This document shows positions 29,248-37,763 of a DNA stretch of 64,000 nt, one piece after another. Below the pieces are notes generated by a model. The model was not told the origin of the DNA, ran no database searches, and saw nothing but the letters and a program-made list of their open reading frames with translations. Origin of the DNA: Sphingomonadaceae bacterium OTU29LAMAA1 (GTDB taxonomy: Bacteria > Pseudomonadota > Alphaproteobacteria > Sphingomonadales > Sphingomonadaceae); contig CP099617.1 in assembly GCA_024072375.1 (NCBI GenBank), forward strand, positions 3,293,001-3,357,000, written 5' to 3'. Both the position numbers and the translations under genes were made by a program. Within the stretch, counting starts at the first letter, position 1; each line of letters starts with the position of its first letter.

Positions 29248-30858
29248 TCAGGTCACCAGCCGCTTCAGCGTCTCCACCCGGTCCGCCTCCGCCGCCGGTT
29301 TGTCTGTTCGTATCCGCGCGATCCGCGGAAAGCGCATGGCGATGCCGGATTTGTGGCGTGTCGAGGTGTGGATCGAATCGAACGCGATCTCCAGCACCAT
29401 CGTCTTTTCCACCTCGCGGACCGGACCGAAGCGATTGAGGGTGTGGCGGCGGACGAAGCTGTCGAGCATGCGCAATTCCTCGTCGGTGATGCCGGAATAG
29501 GCCTTGCCCACGGGAAGTAGCTCGCCCTCTTCGGTCCAGCAGCCGAACGTATAGTCGCTGTAATAGGATGAGCGGCGACCGTTGCCGCGCTGGGCGTACA
29601 TGACGACGCAATCGGCGGTGAGCGGATCGCGCTTCCATTTGTACCACAGGCCGGCACGTCGGCCGCCGACGTAGGGCGAATCGCGGCGCTTGAGCATGAC
29701 GCCCTCGATCGCGGAGTCGCGGGCGCCGGCGCGGATCGCCTCCAGTTCGGTGAAGCTCGCGGCCTCGATTACCTGGCTGATGTCAAACCGATGGGGGTCA
29801 AGACCGGGGACGAACGCCTCGAGCCGGGCGCGGCGCTCGGTCCAGGGAAGGGCGCGCAGATCTTCGGGACCGTCGAGCAGGATGTCGTAAAGGCGGACGA
29901 AGGCTGGATAATCGGCCAGCATCTTCGCCGAGACGGTCTTGCGGCCGAGGCGCTGCTGGAGCGCGTTGAAGCTTGCCGCGCCCCCGCCGTCTTCCAGCGC
30001 GCCGCCCTGGACCTCCCCTTTCACCAGCAGTTCGCCATCGACGGTGCCAGGGGTGGTGAACGCGGCGGCAACGTCGGGGAAGCTGCCGGTAACGTCGTCG
30101 CCGGTGCGGCTGTAGAGGCGGGTCTGGCCAGAAACGTGGACGATCTGGACGCGGATGCCATCCCATTTCCATTCGGCGGCATAGTCGGCGAGGTCGACCT
30201 GCGCGTCCTCGAGTCCGTGCGCGAGCATGAACGGGCGGAAGACCGGGACGTCGGCGGGCGTCGGTTGTTCGCCGGTGCCCTCTGCCCAGGCGAACAGCGA
30301 GACGTAGGGCGGCGAAAGGCCGTGCCACACCTCTTCGACGGCATCGACATTCAGCCCGAACGCCTGCGCCAGCGCGGTCTTGGCAAGACGCGCGGACACG
30401 CCGATGCGGAGGCCGCCGGTCGCCATCTTAAGGAGCGCAAAGCGTTCCTCGGCATCCAGGCGGTCCAGCATGTCGGCGAGTACCGCGGGCGCATCGGACC
30501 GCGACAGATGGCGGAGCGCGTCGACCGTTGCGGTGATCGATACCGGCTCGGCGGCGACAGGCGGCGGCACGGGTGCAGGCCAGAGCAGCGCGACGGTTTC
30601 GGCCGTATCCCCGACGTAATCGCGGCTCATCCGGAAGAGGACGGGATCGACCCGCGCCTCGATCAACGCGCGAATCTGGGCAGGCTTCACGCCGGGCAAG
30701 TCGAGATCGCCTGTCAGCGCCGCCATCGCCCATCCACGGTCGGGGTCGGGGGTGGCGTGGAGATAGTCGACGATCAGCTTCAGCTTCGCATTACGCCCGC
30801 GGGTGTAGATGAGCGAATCAAGGAGCGCGGCAAAAGCGTGCATGGGGGGCAAACGCAT
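29248..30858 (-). CDS. ATP-dependent DNA ligase
   Basis: A 536-residue ligase of the ligase-associated repair set. Nucleotidyl transfer motif I is EWKWDGIR with the adenylated Lys231; further motifs YSRTGDDVT (III), VDGELLVKG (IIIa), AIEGVMLKRRDSPYVGGRR (IV) and WYKWKRDPL (V) are in order, then an OB domain. The N-terminal 190 residues are the helical DNA-binding domain of this ligase group. ATG 30858 or 30843 (MHAFAALL) are both possible starts. The partner nuclease, helicase and phosphoesterase are 8-16 kb away. Its start is 35 bp from the divergent phosphoesterase. Confidence 0.93.
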   Translation of the reverse strand: MRLPPMHAFAALLDSLIYTRGRNAKLKLIVDYLHATPDPDRGWAMAALTGDLDLPGVKPAQIRALIEARVDPVLFRMSRDYVGDTAETVALLWPAPVPPPVAAEPVSITATVDALRHLSRSDAPAVLADMLDRLDAEERFALLKMATGGLRIGVSARLAKTALAQAFGLNVDAVEEVWHGLSPPYVSLFAWAEGTGEQPTPADVPVFRPFMLAHGLEDAQVDLADYAAEWKWDGIRVQIVHVSGQTRLYSRTGDDVTGSFPDVAAAFTTPGTVDGELLVKGEVQGGALEDGGGAASFNALQQRLGRKTVSAKMLADYPAFVRLYDILLDGPEDLRALPWTERRARLEAFVPGLDPHRFDISQVIEAASFTELEAIRAGARDSAIEGVMLKRRDSPYVGGRRAGLWYKWKRDPLTADCVVMYAQRGNGRRSSYYSDYTFGCWTEEGELLPVGKAYSGITDEELRMLDSFVRRHTLNRFGPVREVEKTMVLEIAFDSIHTSTRHKSGIAMRFPRIARIRTDKPAAEADRVETLKRLVT

Positions 30859-30893
30859 GGCGCGATCGATCCGCTCCCGTTACGGCTGCCACA

Positions 30894-31709
30894 ATGCGGA
30901 CTTTGCTCTGGATCCTGGCTGCGGGGCTGGCGCTGCTGCCGGGCGTGGCGGGATGGTGGCACCTCAACGCGCTCGCCGATCCCGTGCTGCGGCGGACGCG
31001 GCTGGCGTTGCCGGACTGGCCCGCAGGAGCGAAGCCGGTGACCGTGGCGCTGATCAGCGATATCCATATCGGCAACAGTACGATGGACGGGGATCGCCTG
31101 ACGCGGATTGTCGCGCAGATCGATGAGCTGCGGCCGGACCTCGTGCTGATCGGCGGCGACTATGTTGCGGGGCACGACGTGGACGTGGCGCGGGCGGGCG
31201 CGCGCGATCTGGTCGCGCCCCTGTCCCGGTTAAGCGCCCCTTTGGGTGTGGTGGCGGTGCTCGGCAACCATGACCAATCCATGCCCGAGACGATCGCGTC
31301 GGGGTTGCGGCGGGCGGGGGTGACGGTGCTCGATAACGCGGCGGTCAGACGAGGGCCACTGGCGATCGGTGGCGCGGGGGACGCGTTCAGCGGGCACGAC
31401 GATTTGCCAGCGACGCTGCGGGCAATGGCGGCGCTAGCGGGCGCGAAGGTGATCCTGACTCATTCGCCCGATCTGTCGCTGGGAGTGCCACCGGGGATCG
31501 GGGTGTTGTTCGCTGGACATACGCATTGCGGGCAGGGTGTGCTGCCGATCATCGGGGCGCCGCGGGTGTTCTGGAAACCGGGGCTGATGTGCGGACTGGT
31601 CCGCCGGGGCGGGTTAACGACGGTGATCACTGCGGGGCTGGGAACAAGCGGCGTGCCGCTGCGGTTCCGGGCGCCGGCTGACGTGTGGCTGGTGACGCTG
31701 GGCGGGTGA
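30894..31709 (+). CDS. Membrane-anchored metallophosphoesterase
   Basis: A 271-residue calcineurin-like phosphoesterase of the YaeI/YkuE group, with one N-terminal hydrophobic anchor (MRTLLWILAAGLALLPGVAG). Motifs: VALISDIHIGN, VLIGGDYVAG, AVLGNHDQSM, ILTHSPDLSL and FAGHTHCGQG. These act outside the cytoplasm or at the membrane on phospholipids or nucleotides; substrate unknown. It is not the PdeM type. Divergent from the DNA ligase with 35 bp between starts. Confidence 0.88.
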   Translation: MRTLLWILAAGLALLPGVAGWWHLNALADPVLRRTRLALPDWPAGAKPVTVALISDIHIGNSTMDGDRLTRIVAQIDELRPDLVLIGGDYVAGHDVDVARAGARDLVAPLSRLSAPLGVVAVLGNHDQSMPETIASGLRRAGVTVLDNAAVRRGPLAIGGAGDAFSGHDDLPATLRAMAALAGAKVILTHSPDLSLGVPPGIGVLFAGHTHCGQGVLPIIGAPRVFWKPGLMCGLVRRGGLTTVITAGLGTSGVPLRFRAPADVWLVTLGG

Positions 31710-31787
31710 GGCGCCCTTGTGGACCGGCTTGTGGGCCATGTGCACGCCGAACGGTGTATCGCCCTGGTAACCGATACCTGATCCCGG

Positions 31788-31820
31788 CAGCGTTTCCCTG
31801 GCCGCGCCAGGGGAACGCTG
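31788..31820. terminator. Hairpin between convergent phosphoesterase and dps genes
   Basis: Arms CAGCGTTTCCCTGG and CCAGGGGAACGCTG form a 14-pair stem with one wobble. It lies 20 bp before the dps stop codon, so it may end both transcripts. No T-run. Confidence 0.5.
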
Positions 31821-31839
31821 GAAGGATCGGCATCGGGGC

Positions 31840-32331
31840 TTAGCCCTTGCGGCTGGCCTCGAACAGGAACCAGGCACGCTCCTCGGCCTGGTCGGTCCAT
31901 TCGTCGACGATACCGCTGGTTGCATTGTCCTTCGCGTCGTCGGCCGCATCCTTCACGACACGAAAGCTTTCGACGAGCTTCAGATTGTCTTCGCGCAGCT
32001 CGGCGAGCATCGCCGCGGCATTGACGAAATCCTTGTCATTGTCGGCGATCGTCTGGCGACGGCTGATATCGCCGATCGACCGCAACGTGGTGTTGCCGGT
32101 CTTGCGCACCCTTTCGGCGATGGCATCGGTCACACCGAGAATCTGCGCCGCCTGATCGTCGAGCATCAGATGATAGTCCCGGAAATGCGGGCCGGACACG
32201 TGCCAATGGAAGTTCTTGGTCTTGAGATAGAGTGCGTAGCAGTCGGCTAACGATGCGTTCAGCGCGTCGGCGACGCTGCGAGTGTTGCTGAGGTCAGTCG
32301 GCGTGTTCAGCGCGGGATTGATGTCTGCCAT
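31840..32331 (-). CDS. dps: Dps-family ferritin-like DNA protection protein
   Basis: A 163-residue Dps subunit; twelve subunits form a shell that oxidises iron with hydrogen peroxide and protects DNA in stress. The ferroxidase site spans KTKNFHWHVSGPHFRDYHLM and LDDQAAQILGVTDAIAERVR (His, Asp and Glu ligands), and the C-terminus has VDEWTDQAEERAWFLFEA. The N-terminus MADINPALNTPTDLSNTRS is short and weakly charged. ATG 32331 is supported by CGGAG ten bases upstream. Confidence 0.92.
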   Translation of the reverse strand: MADINPALNTPTDLSNTRSVADALNASLADCYALYLKTKNFHWHVSGPHFRDYHLMLDDQAAQILGVTDAIAERVRKTGNTTLRSIGDISRRQTIADNDKDFVNAAAMLAELREDNLKLVESFRVVKDAADDAKDNATSGIVDEWTDQAEERAWFLFEASRKG

Positions 32332-32426
32332 GGGAAACTCCGTCGAATGGGATCGTTGCGGCAACGATCCGATGGCGGAAATGCTCCGTTGGTGGGGGCA
32401 TTTTACGAGCCGGTGTGATCGGCGCG

Positions 32427-32993
32427 CTAGATCAGGCGAAGTGCGCCGAGTCCAAGCCAGATTGCGGCGACGATGAACAGCGCTGCGATAGTCCGGCGCA
32501 TGGCGACGAGCGGAAGCGCCGTCCAGCCGCGTTCGCCCAGCACCACGGCAGGAACGACGACCGCCAGCGAGCCCAGCATGGCGCCGACGGCGGCCATCCA
32601 CGGCAGTTCCGCGCGTACCGCGAGCGCGAGGACGACGAATTGCACGCCGTCACCGAAGGCAAGGATGAACAGGCCGATGAGGCTGGTCGCGGCAGCGCCG
32701 ATCCGCCAGCCGGCAAGACGGTCTGGCGCCTTGACGGGGAACAGGGCGCCGCCACCCTGAAACAGGAGCGACATGGCCAGAAACAGCTGCTTCGCCTCGG
32801 GTGTCAGCTGCGGCGCGAGCAACGCCCCCAGCGCGGCGGCAAGCAGGCCCGCACCGAGTAGTGCAAGCGCCGCCATCGCGATGACGAGTCCCGGCGCGCG
32901 ATACCGGTCGCCGAGGATCGCGGCGAGCCACGCCGGACGATCGCCGACCTGCGCCAGAGCGGCGGCAACCAGTGCCGCCATCAGCGCATCCAT
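32427..32993 (-). CDS. TMEM165/GDT1 (UPF0016)-like membrane protein
   Basis: A 188-residue protein with six hydrophobic helices in two similar halves. The first half has LAQVGDRPAWLAAILGDRY, the second FILAFGDGVQFVVLAL. The family signature is E-x-G-D-[K/R]-[S/T], the cation path of Mn2+/Ca2+ transporters; here the first copy is Q-V-G-D-R-P and the second F-G-D-G, so the acidic first position is lost in both. Function as a metal exporter is therefore uncertain. Its ATG starts one base after the stop of the gene upstream, so translation is coupled. Confidence 0.75.
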   Translation of the reverse strand: MDALMAALVAAALAQVGDRPAWLAAILGDRYRAPGLVIAMAALALLGAGLLAAALGALLAPQLTPEAKQLFLAMSLLFQGGGALFPVKAPDRLAGWRIGAAATSLIGLFILAFGDGVQFVVLALAVRAELPWMAAVGAMLGSLAVVVPAVVLGERGWTALPLVAMRRTIAALFIVAAIWLGLGALRLI

Positions 32994-32994
32994 G

Positions 32995-33330
32995 CTAGCC
33001 GGCCAGCCGTACCGAGCAGGCGGCAGCGAAGGCGTCGCAGGCACGCACGTCCTGACGATCGCAGGCGACGGCGTCGCCCAGCACCGACAACCAGCCATGG
33101 ACGAGTGCACCATGTTCGCCGCGGGACAGTGCCGAATCCACGAAATGCGCGACGGTGACGGCCGGGTTCAGTCCGTTGCGATGGGCGATCAATCGGATCT
33201 GGTTGATATCCGGCTTGAGGTCGCGAGCGCACGTATAGGGCGCCTTCACATCGATGGCGGCGATTCGCGCGGCAAGATCCGCGCGCACCGATTCTATCAT
33301 GGTCATTTCACCATCGACTGCCTGCCCCAT
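32995..33330 (-). CDS. Conserved hypothetical protein, 111 residues
   Basis: A small soluble protein, MGQAVDGEMTMIESVRADLA at the start, then YTCARDLKPDINQIRLIAHR and SALSRGEHGALVHGWLSVLG, ending DAFAAACSVRLAG. GGAGCGGGG five bases before ATG 33330 supports the start. Four cysteines (two in the last 25 residues) could form disulfides or bind metal. It is coupled to the GDT1-like gene downstream. I do not recognise a family. Confidence 0.6.
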   Translation of the reverse strand: MGQAVDGEMTMIESVRADLAARIAAIDVKAPYTCARDLKPDINQIRLIAHRNGLNPAVTVAHFVDSALSRGEHGALVHGWLSVLGDAVACDRQDVRACDAFAAACSVRLAG

Positions 33331-33507
33331 TTGCCCCGCTCCATCTTTTTCACACGTGATCCTGCGCCTGCAATGGTAAGGGGTCGGTTAAGAGGGGTGT
33401 TTCGGGCGTCGCGCGGTTGACTTCGGTCGCCTCATCCGCCATGCGCCGCGACTGATTGAGCGGCGGCGTTGGTGCTGCCGCTCTCCTTGTTTTCAGGATT
33501 AGGGCTC

Positions 33508-33675
33508 ATGGCCAAGCCGACTACCGTCAAGATCAAGCTCGTCAGCACCGCCGACACCGGCTTCTTCTACGTCACCAAGAAGAACCCGCGCACGAAGACC
33601 GAGAAGCTGAGCTTCAGCAAGTACGATCCGGTCGTGCGCAAGCATGTCGAGTTCAAGGAAGCCAAGATCAAGTAA
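33508..33675 (+). CDS. rpmG: 50S ribosomal protein L33
   Basis: A 55-residue protein starting [20 protein letters not shown] and ending [17 protein letters not shown]. It has no cysteines, so it is the zinc-free paralogue, in contrast with the zinc-ribbon L32 encoded at 8.1 kb. GGATTAGGG upstream may serve as ribosome-binding site. A short CCGGCGG/CCGCCGG hairpin follows the stop. Confidence 0.95.
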   Translation: MAKPTTVKIKLVSTADTGFFYVTKKNPRTKTEKLSFSKYDPVVRKHVEFKEAKIK

Positions 33676-34011
33676 TCCCGCCGGCGGCATCACGTCCGCC
33701 GGTATCGTTGCTTGTTTCGCGAAAGCCTTCGGAGCCTTGTGCTTCGGGGGCCTTCGTTGCGTCAGCACTTCTCCCGACCGGTTGCCTCATGCCGGACCTG
33801 CTTCGGACACATTGCGTTCATGTTCGCCGGGCATAGCGGCACATGGTGGCCGGATCGTTCGGCCGCCCTGTATCGCGTCACTACGGGCCAGGGGCGGTAT
33901 TCTCGCTATGAGGATGCCGCCCTTGGTTTTTTTGTCTCCGGACGCCGCCATGGCGATGGCGGCTAACGTCGATCAGCGTTCTCCGCAGGGCAGGCGTCTA
34001 GGGGCGGTCGC
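33676..34011. other. 336-bp gap between rpmG and the PAS gene; no clear gene
   Basis: Contains a 7-bp hairpin right after rpmG and a possible 35-codon frame (ATG at 33908, stop overlapping the next start codon) that I cannot support. No repeat seen. A promoter for the PAS gene is expected near 33860-33930 but none is convincing. Confidence 0.4.
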
Positions 34012-34782
34012 GTGACCTATCACCGAATCTCGATGCCCGGCGAGAAGAGCCCGAGCGCCGGTTATTGCACGGCCGCATGGGCCGCCGTCTGCCGTTCCGA
34101 AGCCGTCGCGGAATTCGATATGGAGGGCCGCTTCACCTGGGCCAACGACCGGTTCCTGACCCTAATCGGGTATCGCATGGAAGAGGTGATCGGCGCGCAC
34201 CATCGCCTGCTCTGCCCGGCCGAGGTGTCGGATTCCGCAGGATATCGCGCGCTCTGGAGCGGTTTGCGCAACGGGGATTTCGCCAGCGGAGAATATCAGC
34301 GCCGACGGGCCGATGGTGCGCCCCTGTGGTTGCAGGCGACGTACAATCCGATCTTCGACGAGGGGATTCCCCGCCGGGTCCTGAAGATCGCGACCGACAT
34401 CACCCGGCAGGTGCAACTGGAACGGCAGGCGCAGGCGTTGCTCGACGAAAGCCGGCGATACCAGTCCGCGCTGGAAGAGCGCAGCCGGACGCTGGAGGGT
34501 ACGATGACCGAACTGGGCGAGATCGTCACGTCGATCCAGCAGATCGCCAAGCAGACCAATCTGCTCGCGCTGAACGCGGCGATCGAGGCGGCGCGTGCGG
34601 GCACGGCGGGTCAGGGGTTCGCGGTGGTCGCGACCGAGGTCAAGAAACTGGCGGGGGATACCCGGGCCGCGACCGAACGCGCCGGCGCGATGGTGGCGCA
34701 GCGCACACGCCTCGACGCCTCGGCACAGGGCGCGGTCGATCGCATCCCGGCGGGAAACATGCTGCTGCCGAACGACGCGTGA
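34012..34782 (+). CDS. Soluble PAS-domain protein with truncated MCP signalling tip
   Basis: A 256-residue protein with no membrane segment. Residues 15-125 are a PAS fold ([55 protein letters not shown]), followed by a coiled coil and the methyl-accepting hairpin tip [40 protein letters not shown], which contacts CheA/CheW in chemoreceptors. The HAMP domain, transmembrane helices and most of the normal coiled coil are missing; the C-terminal arm stops after about 40 residues. GTG start with AGGGGCGG five bases upstream. It may be a cytoplasmic chemoreceptor-like sensor. Resembles BdlA/Aer2-like proteins. Confidence 0.85.
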   Translation: MTYHRISMPGEKSPSAGYCTAAWAAVCRSEAVAEFDMEGRFTWANDRFLTLIGYRMEEVIGAHHRLLCPAEVSDSAGYRALWSGLRNGDFASGEYQRRRADGAPLWLQATYNPIFDEGIPRRVLKIATDITRQVQLERQAQALLDESRRYQSALEERSRTLEGTMTELGEIVTSIQQIAKQTNLLALNAAIEAARAGTAGQGFAVVATEVKKLAGDTRAATERAGAMVAQRTRLDASAQGAVDRIPAGNMLLPNDA

Positions 34783-34884
34783 GGGGGGGCGCCCGTCATG
34801 CGGGACCTCCGTTCGCCGCACTGCGACGGGACTATTGCGCGACAATACTTGTCGGACGCCGCTTCCAGCCCCTAAGGCAGGGCG

Positions 34885-36534
34885 ATGCAGGGGCATAAGC
34901 TGCACTGGTGGCAAACGCGGTGGTTCGTCGTGGCGGTGGTGATCGCGACGATGATCCCCTTGCTGTGGCCGACGATCCCGCCGCTGGTCGACCTGCCGGG
35001 CCATATGGGCCGGTATCGCGTCCAGCTGGACGGCGCGTCCTATCCCTGGCTGGCGGAATGGTATGACTTCCGCTGGTCGATGATCGGCAATCTGGGCGTC
35101 GACCTGTTGATCGAACCGCTGGCGCCGATCTTTGGGCTGGAACTGGCGGTCAAGCTGGTGGTGATGGCCATCCCGGCGCTGACGGTATCCGGTCTGCTGT
35201 GGATCGCGCGCGAGGTTCACGGCCGCATTCCGGCGACGGCCCTGTTCGCACTGCCGCTCGCATATGGTTATCCCTTCCAGTTCGGCTTCGTGAACTTCGC
35301 TTTGTCGATGGCGCTGGCGCTCAATCTGTTCGCGCTGTGGCTGCGGATGGGGCGGCTGGGGGCCGTGCGGCTGCGAGCCTTGCTGTTCGTGCCGCTGTCG
35401 TGCGTGCTGTGGATTTGCCACACGTTCGGCTGGGGTGTGCTCGGCATCCTCGCATTCTCTGCCGAGATGATCCGGCAGCATGACGTGCGCAAGGATCGAC
35501 AGAGCGGCCACTGGCTGGAAAGCTGGGTGAGGGCGGGTATCGGCTGCCTGCCGCTGGCGTTGCCGTTCGCGATGATGGTGCTGTGGCGATCCGGCGATCA
35601 CGTTACCGGCCAGACGATGGACTGGTTCAACTGGCGCGCCAAGGTCGGCTATCTGATCATGGTGCTGCGGGACCGGTGGATGGCGTTCGATCTGGCGTCC
35701 GCGACCGTGCTGTTCGTGATCCTGTTGAAGGGCGTGCGTGACGACCGCGTCGAATATTCGCGCAACCTGCTGCTATCGACGTTGTTCCTGACGGCGATCT
35801 TCGTATTGCTGCCGCGGATCGTGTTCGGATCGGCGTATGCCGACATGCGGCTGGCACCGTTCGCACTGGCCATCGCACTGATCGCATTGCGGCCAAAGCG
35901 TGGGCTGTCGTTCCGTGGGGCGGCGACGTTGGCAGCGCTGGGCCTCGCGTTCTTCGGGGTGCGGCTCGCCGGCACCACGGTGAGCTACTGGCTGTATGCC
36001 AGGGATTACGACCGGACGCTGGCGGCGCTGGATCACGTGCCGGAGGGCGCGCGGCTATTGACGATGGTCGGGCGGACGTGCCGCGACGACTGGACATCGA
36101 CCCGGCTGGAGCATGCCGCCGGGCTGGCACTGGAGCGCAAGATCGCCTTCGCCAACGACCAATGGTCGATGGCGGGCGGGCAGTTGCTGACGGTGCGCTA
36201 TCCCATCGCCGGCCGCTTCGCGCATGACCCCTCGCAACTGGTCACCGACCGACGGTGTCGGGGGGAGTGGTGGAGGCCGTTGAAGGTGTCGCTGGCGTTC
36301 CTGCCGCGGCACGCCTTCGATTACGTCTGGCTGATCAATCCGCCGACGGTGGAGGCCGAGTTCCTGACCGGGCTGACGCCGGTCTGGCAGAGCGGACGCG
36401 ACGTCCTGTACCGGATCGACGACCAGACGCCCGCCAGCGTGGTGCTGGACCCGGCGCTGCTGCCGCCGCGCCGGCTGCCGAGGCCGCCGATGGTGCCGCC
36501 GCCGCCGGGTGAGAGTGGCGTGGCGAGGGATTAA
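34885..36534 (+). CDS. Large multi-pass membrane protein of unknown function
   Basis: A 549-residue integral membrane protein with about ten to twelve hydrophobic segments spread over residues 10-380. Residues 395-520 are a soluble region, with LAALDHVPEGARLLTMVGRT in the loop, and the C-terminus is a Pro-rich tail (LLPPRRLPRPPMVPPPPG). The topology resembles polyprenyl-linked sugar transferases or their partner proteins (GtrA/PMT-like), with the N-terminal loop LPGHMGRYRVQLDGASYPW facing the periplasm, but no diagnostic catalytic motif is certain. Single gene; GGCAGGGCG precedes ATG 34885. Confidence 0.6.
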   Translation: MQGHKLHWWQTRWFVVAVVIATMIPLLWPTIPPLVDLPGHMGRYRVQLDGASYPWLAEWYDFRWSMIGNLGVDLLIEPLAPIFGLELAVKLVVMAIPALTVSGLLWIAREVHGRIPATALFALPLAYGYPFQFGFVNFALSMALALNLFALWLRMGRLGAVRLRALLFVPLSCVLWICHTFGWGVLGILAFSAEMIRQHDVRKDRQSGHWLESWVRAGIGCLPLALPFAMMVLWRSGDHVTGQTMDWFNWRAKVGYLIMVLRDRWMAFDLASATVLFVILLKGVRDDRVEYSRNLLLSTLFLTAIFVLLPRIVFGSAYADMRLAPFALAIALIALRPKRGLSFRGAATLAALGLAFFGVRLAGTTVSYWLYARDYDRTLAALDHVPEGARLLTMVGRTCRDDWTSTRLEHAAGLALERKIAFANDQWSMAGGQLLTVRYPIAGRFAHDPSQLVTDRRCRGEWWRPLKVSLAFLPRHAFDYVWLINPPTVEAEFLTGLTPVWQSGRDVLYRIDDQTPASVVLDPALLPPRRLPRPPMVPPPPGESGVARD

Positions 36535-36664
36535 GGAGGGGGGCTGCCGCCTTTCTCAAAAAGGATGGTATTTTGGGAATCTCCGGAGCGGTTCTCACGT
36601 TCGTCACCGCGATGGAAATACGATCCATGTTGCAGCCAAGCTTCGACGCCGCTAACTGTTGCAC

Positions 36665-37750
36665 ATGAGTAATACAGCCAATCTCCTGAAGCGGACGGTT
36701 CACGGCAGTTTGATCGGGCTGCTGGCTTGCGCCTCGATGGCGGACGCCAGAGCCAAAGCCTCTCTGCCGGATATGACCACAACCCTACGCGAACATCGCG
36801 TGGAGAGTGCTTCAGTCGCCGTGATACGCAACGGACGGATCGTCTCGACTGCAGCTTGGGGCATGGCTGGCCCCAACCGTGCGACCACCGTCGCCACGCC
36901 CTACAATCTAGCCTCGCTGACGAAGCCGCTGACGGCGGAGGTCATTCTGCGGCTGGTGTCGGCCGGCAAGCTGTCGCTTGATGAGCCGATGGACCGCTAC
37001 TGGAGCGACCCCGACCTGTCGCGCGATCCCCGGCGGATGAAGCTGACGGTCCGAATGGCGCTGAGCCATCGCACGGGATTACCGAACTGGCGCGATGCAA
37101 AGGGGCTGGCCTTCGATCATGATCCTGGCACGACCACCGGCTATTCGGGCGAAGGGTATCAATATGCAGCGCGCTACGCCGAGCGTCGCACCGGGCAGTC
37201 GTTCGAGACGCTCGCCGGGCGCTGGCTGTTCGCCCCAGCCCATATGCGCGCGTCGGGCTATGTGTCGGCGCAAGGTGAGACGGCGCCGATCGCCGTGCCG
37301 TATGACGACACCGGCAAGCCGCTGCCCGTCGGGCGGGTGACGCGATACAATGCTGCTGATCTGGCTCACGCGACAGCGCGTGATTATGCGCGTTTCCTCA
37401 TCGATGCCCGCAATGACCGGGGTCTGGTCGCGTCTGTCGCGGCAGAGCGCAGCAAATCGCAAGCCGATCTGACACCCGCGATATGCGCCGGAGCGAAGGC
37501 GACGACGTGTCCACCCTCGACCGGCTTCGGATTGGGTTGGCAGCTCCTCGGCTTTCCCAAGGGCGCGACGATGCTTCACACCGGCAAGGATGCCGGGGCC
37601 TTCACCTTCGCCGCGATCGATCGCACGAGCGGTGACGGGATCGTCATCCTGACCAATAGCGACAACGGGTGGCGGATCATCCTGCCTATCCTTGAGCGCA
37701 CCAGCAGCGATCCAAAGCTGATCGCCTTCCTTCGCGGCCAGATGAACTGA
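36665..37750 (+). CDS. Serine hydrolase, beta-lactamase class C/esterase family
   Basis: A 361-residue exported hydrolase. Signal-like start (MSNTANLLKRTVHGSLIGLL then ACASMADARA), then the SxxK motif SLTK with Ser84 and Lys87, the Tyr region YSGEGYQYAARYAERRTGQS, and FGLGWQLLGFPKG then HTGKDAGAFTFA, where HTG takes the place of the third KTG-like box. The group includes esterases and D-aminopeptidases as well as AmpC; resistance activity cannot be assumed. It is followed after 13 bp by an NTF2-like protein, so the two are probably co-transcribed. Confidence 0.88.
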   Translation: MSNTANLLKRTVHGSLIGLLACASMADARAKASLPDMTTTLREHRVESASVAVIRNGRIVSTAAWGMAGPNRATTVATPYNLASLTKPLTAEVILRLVSAGKLSLDEPMDRYWSDPDLSRDPRRMKLTVRMALSHRTGLPNWRDAKGLAFDHDPGTTTGYSGEGYQYAARYAERRTGQSFETLAGRWLFAPAHMRASGYVSAQGETAPIAVPYDDTGKPLPVGRVTRYNAADLAHATARDYARFLIDARNDRGLVASVAAERSKSQADLTPAICAGAKATTCPPSTGFGLGWQLLGFPKGATMLHTGKDAGAFTFAAIDRTSGDGIVILTNSDNGWRIILPILERTSSDPKLIAFLRGQMN

Positions 37751-37763
37751 CAGGACCACGAGT

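Noticed and set aside
33908..34015. 35-codon frame whose stop overlaps the GTG of the PAS gene
   Set aside because: The GTGA overlap is suggestive of coupling, but no ribosome site, no recognisable protein and an unusual T-run; not enough to call.
36665..37750. Beta-lactam resistance gene
   Set aside because: The SxxK motif is shared with esterases and peptidases; the other two motifs do not match AmpC well, so resistance is not supported.
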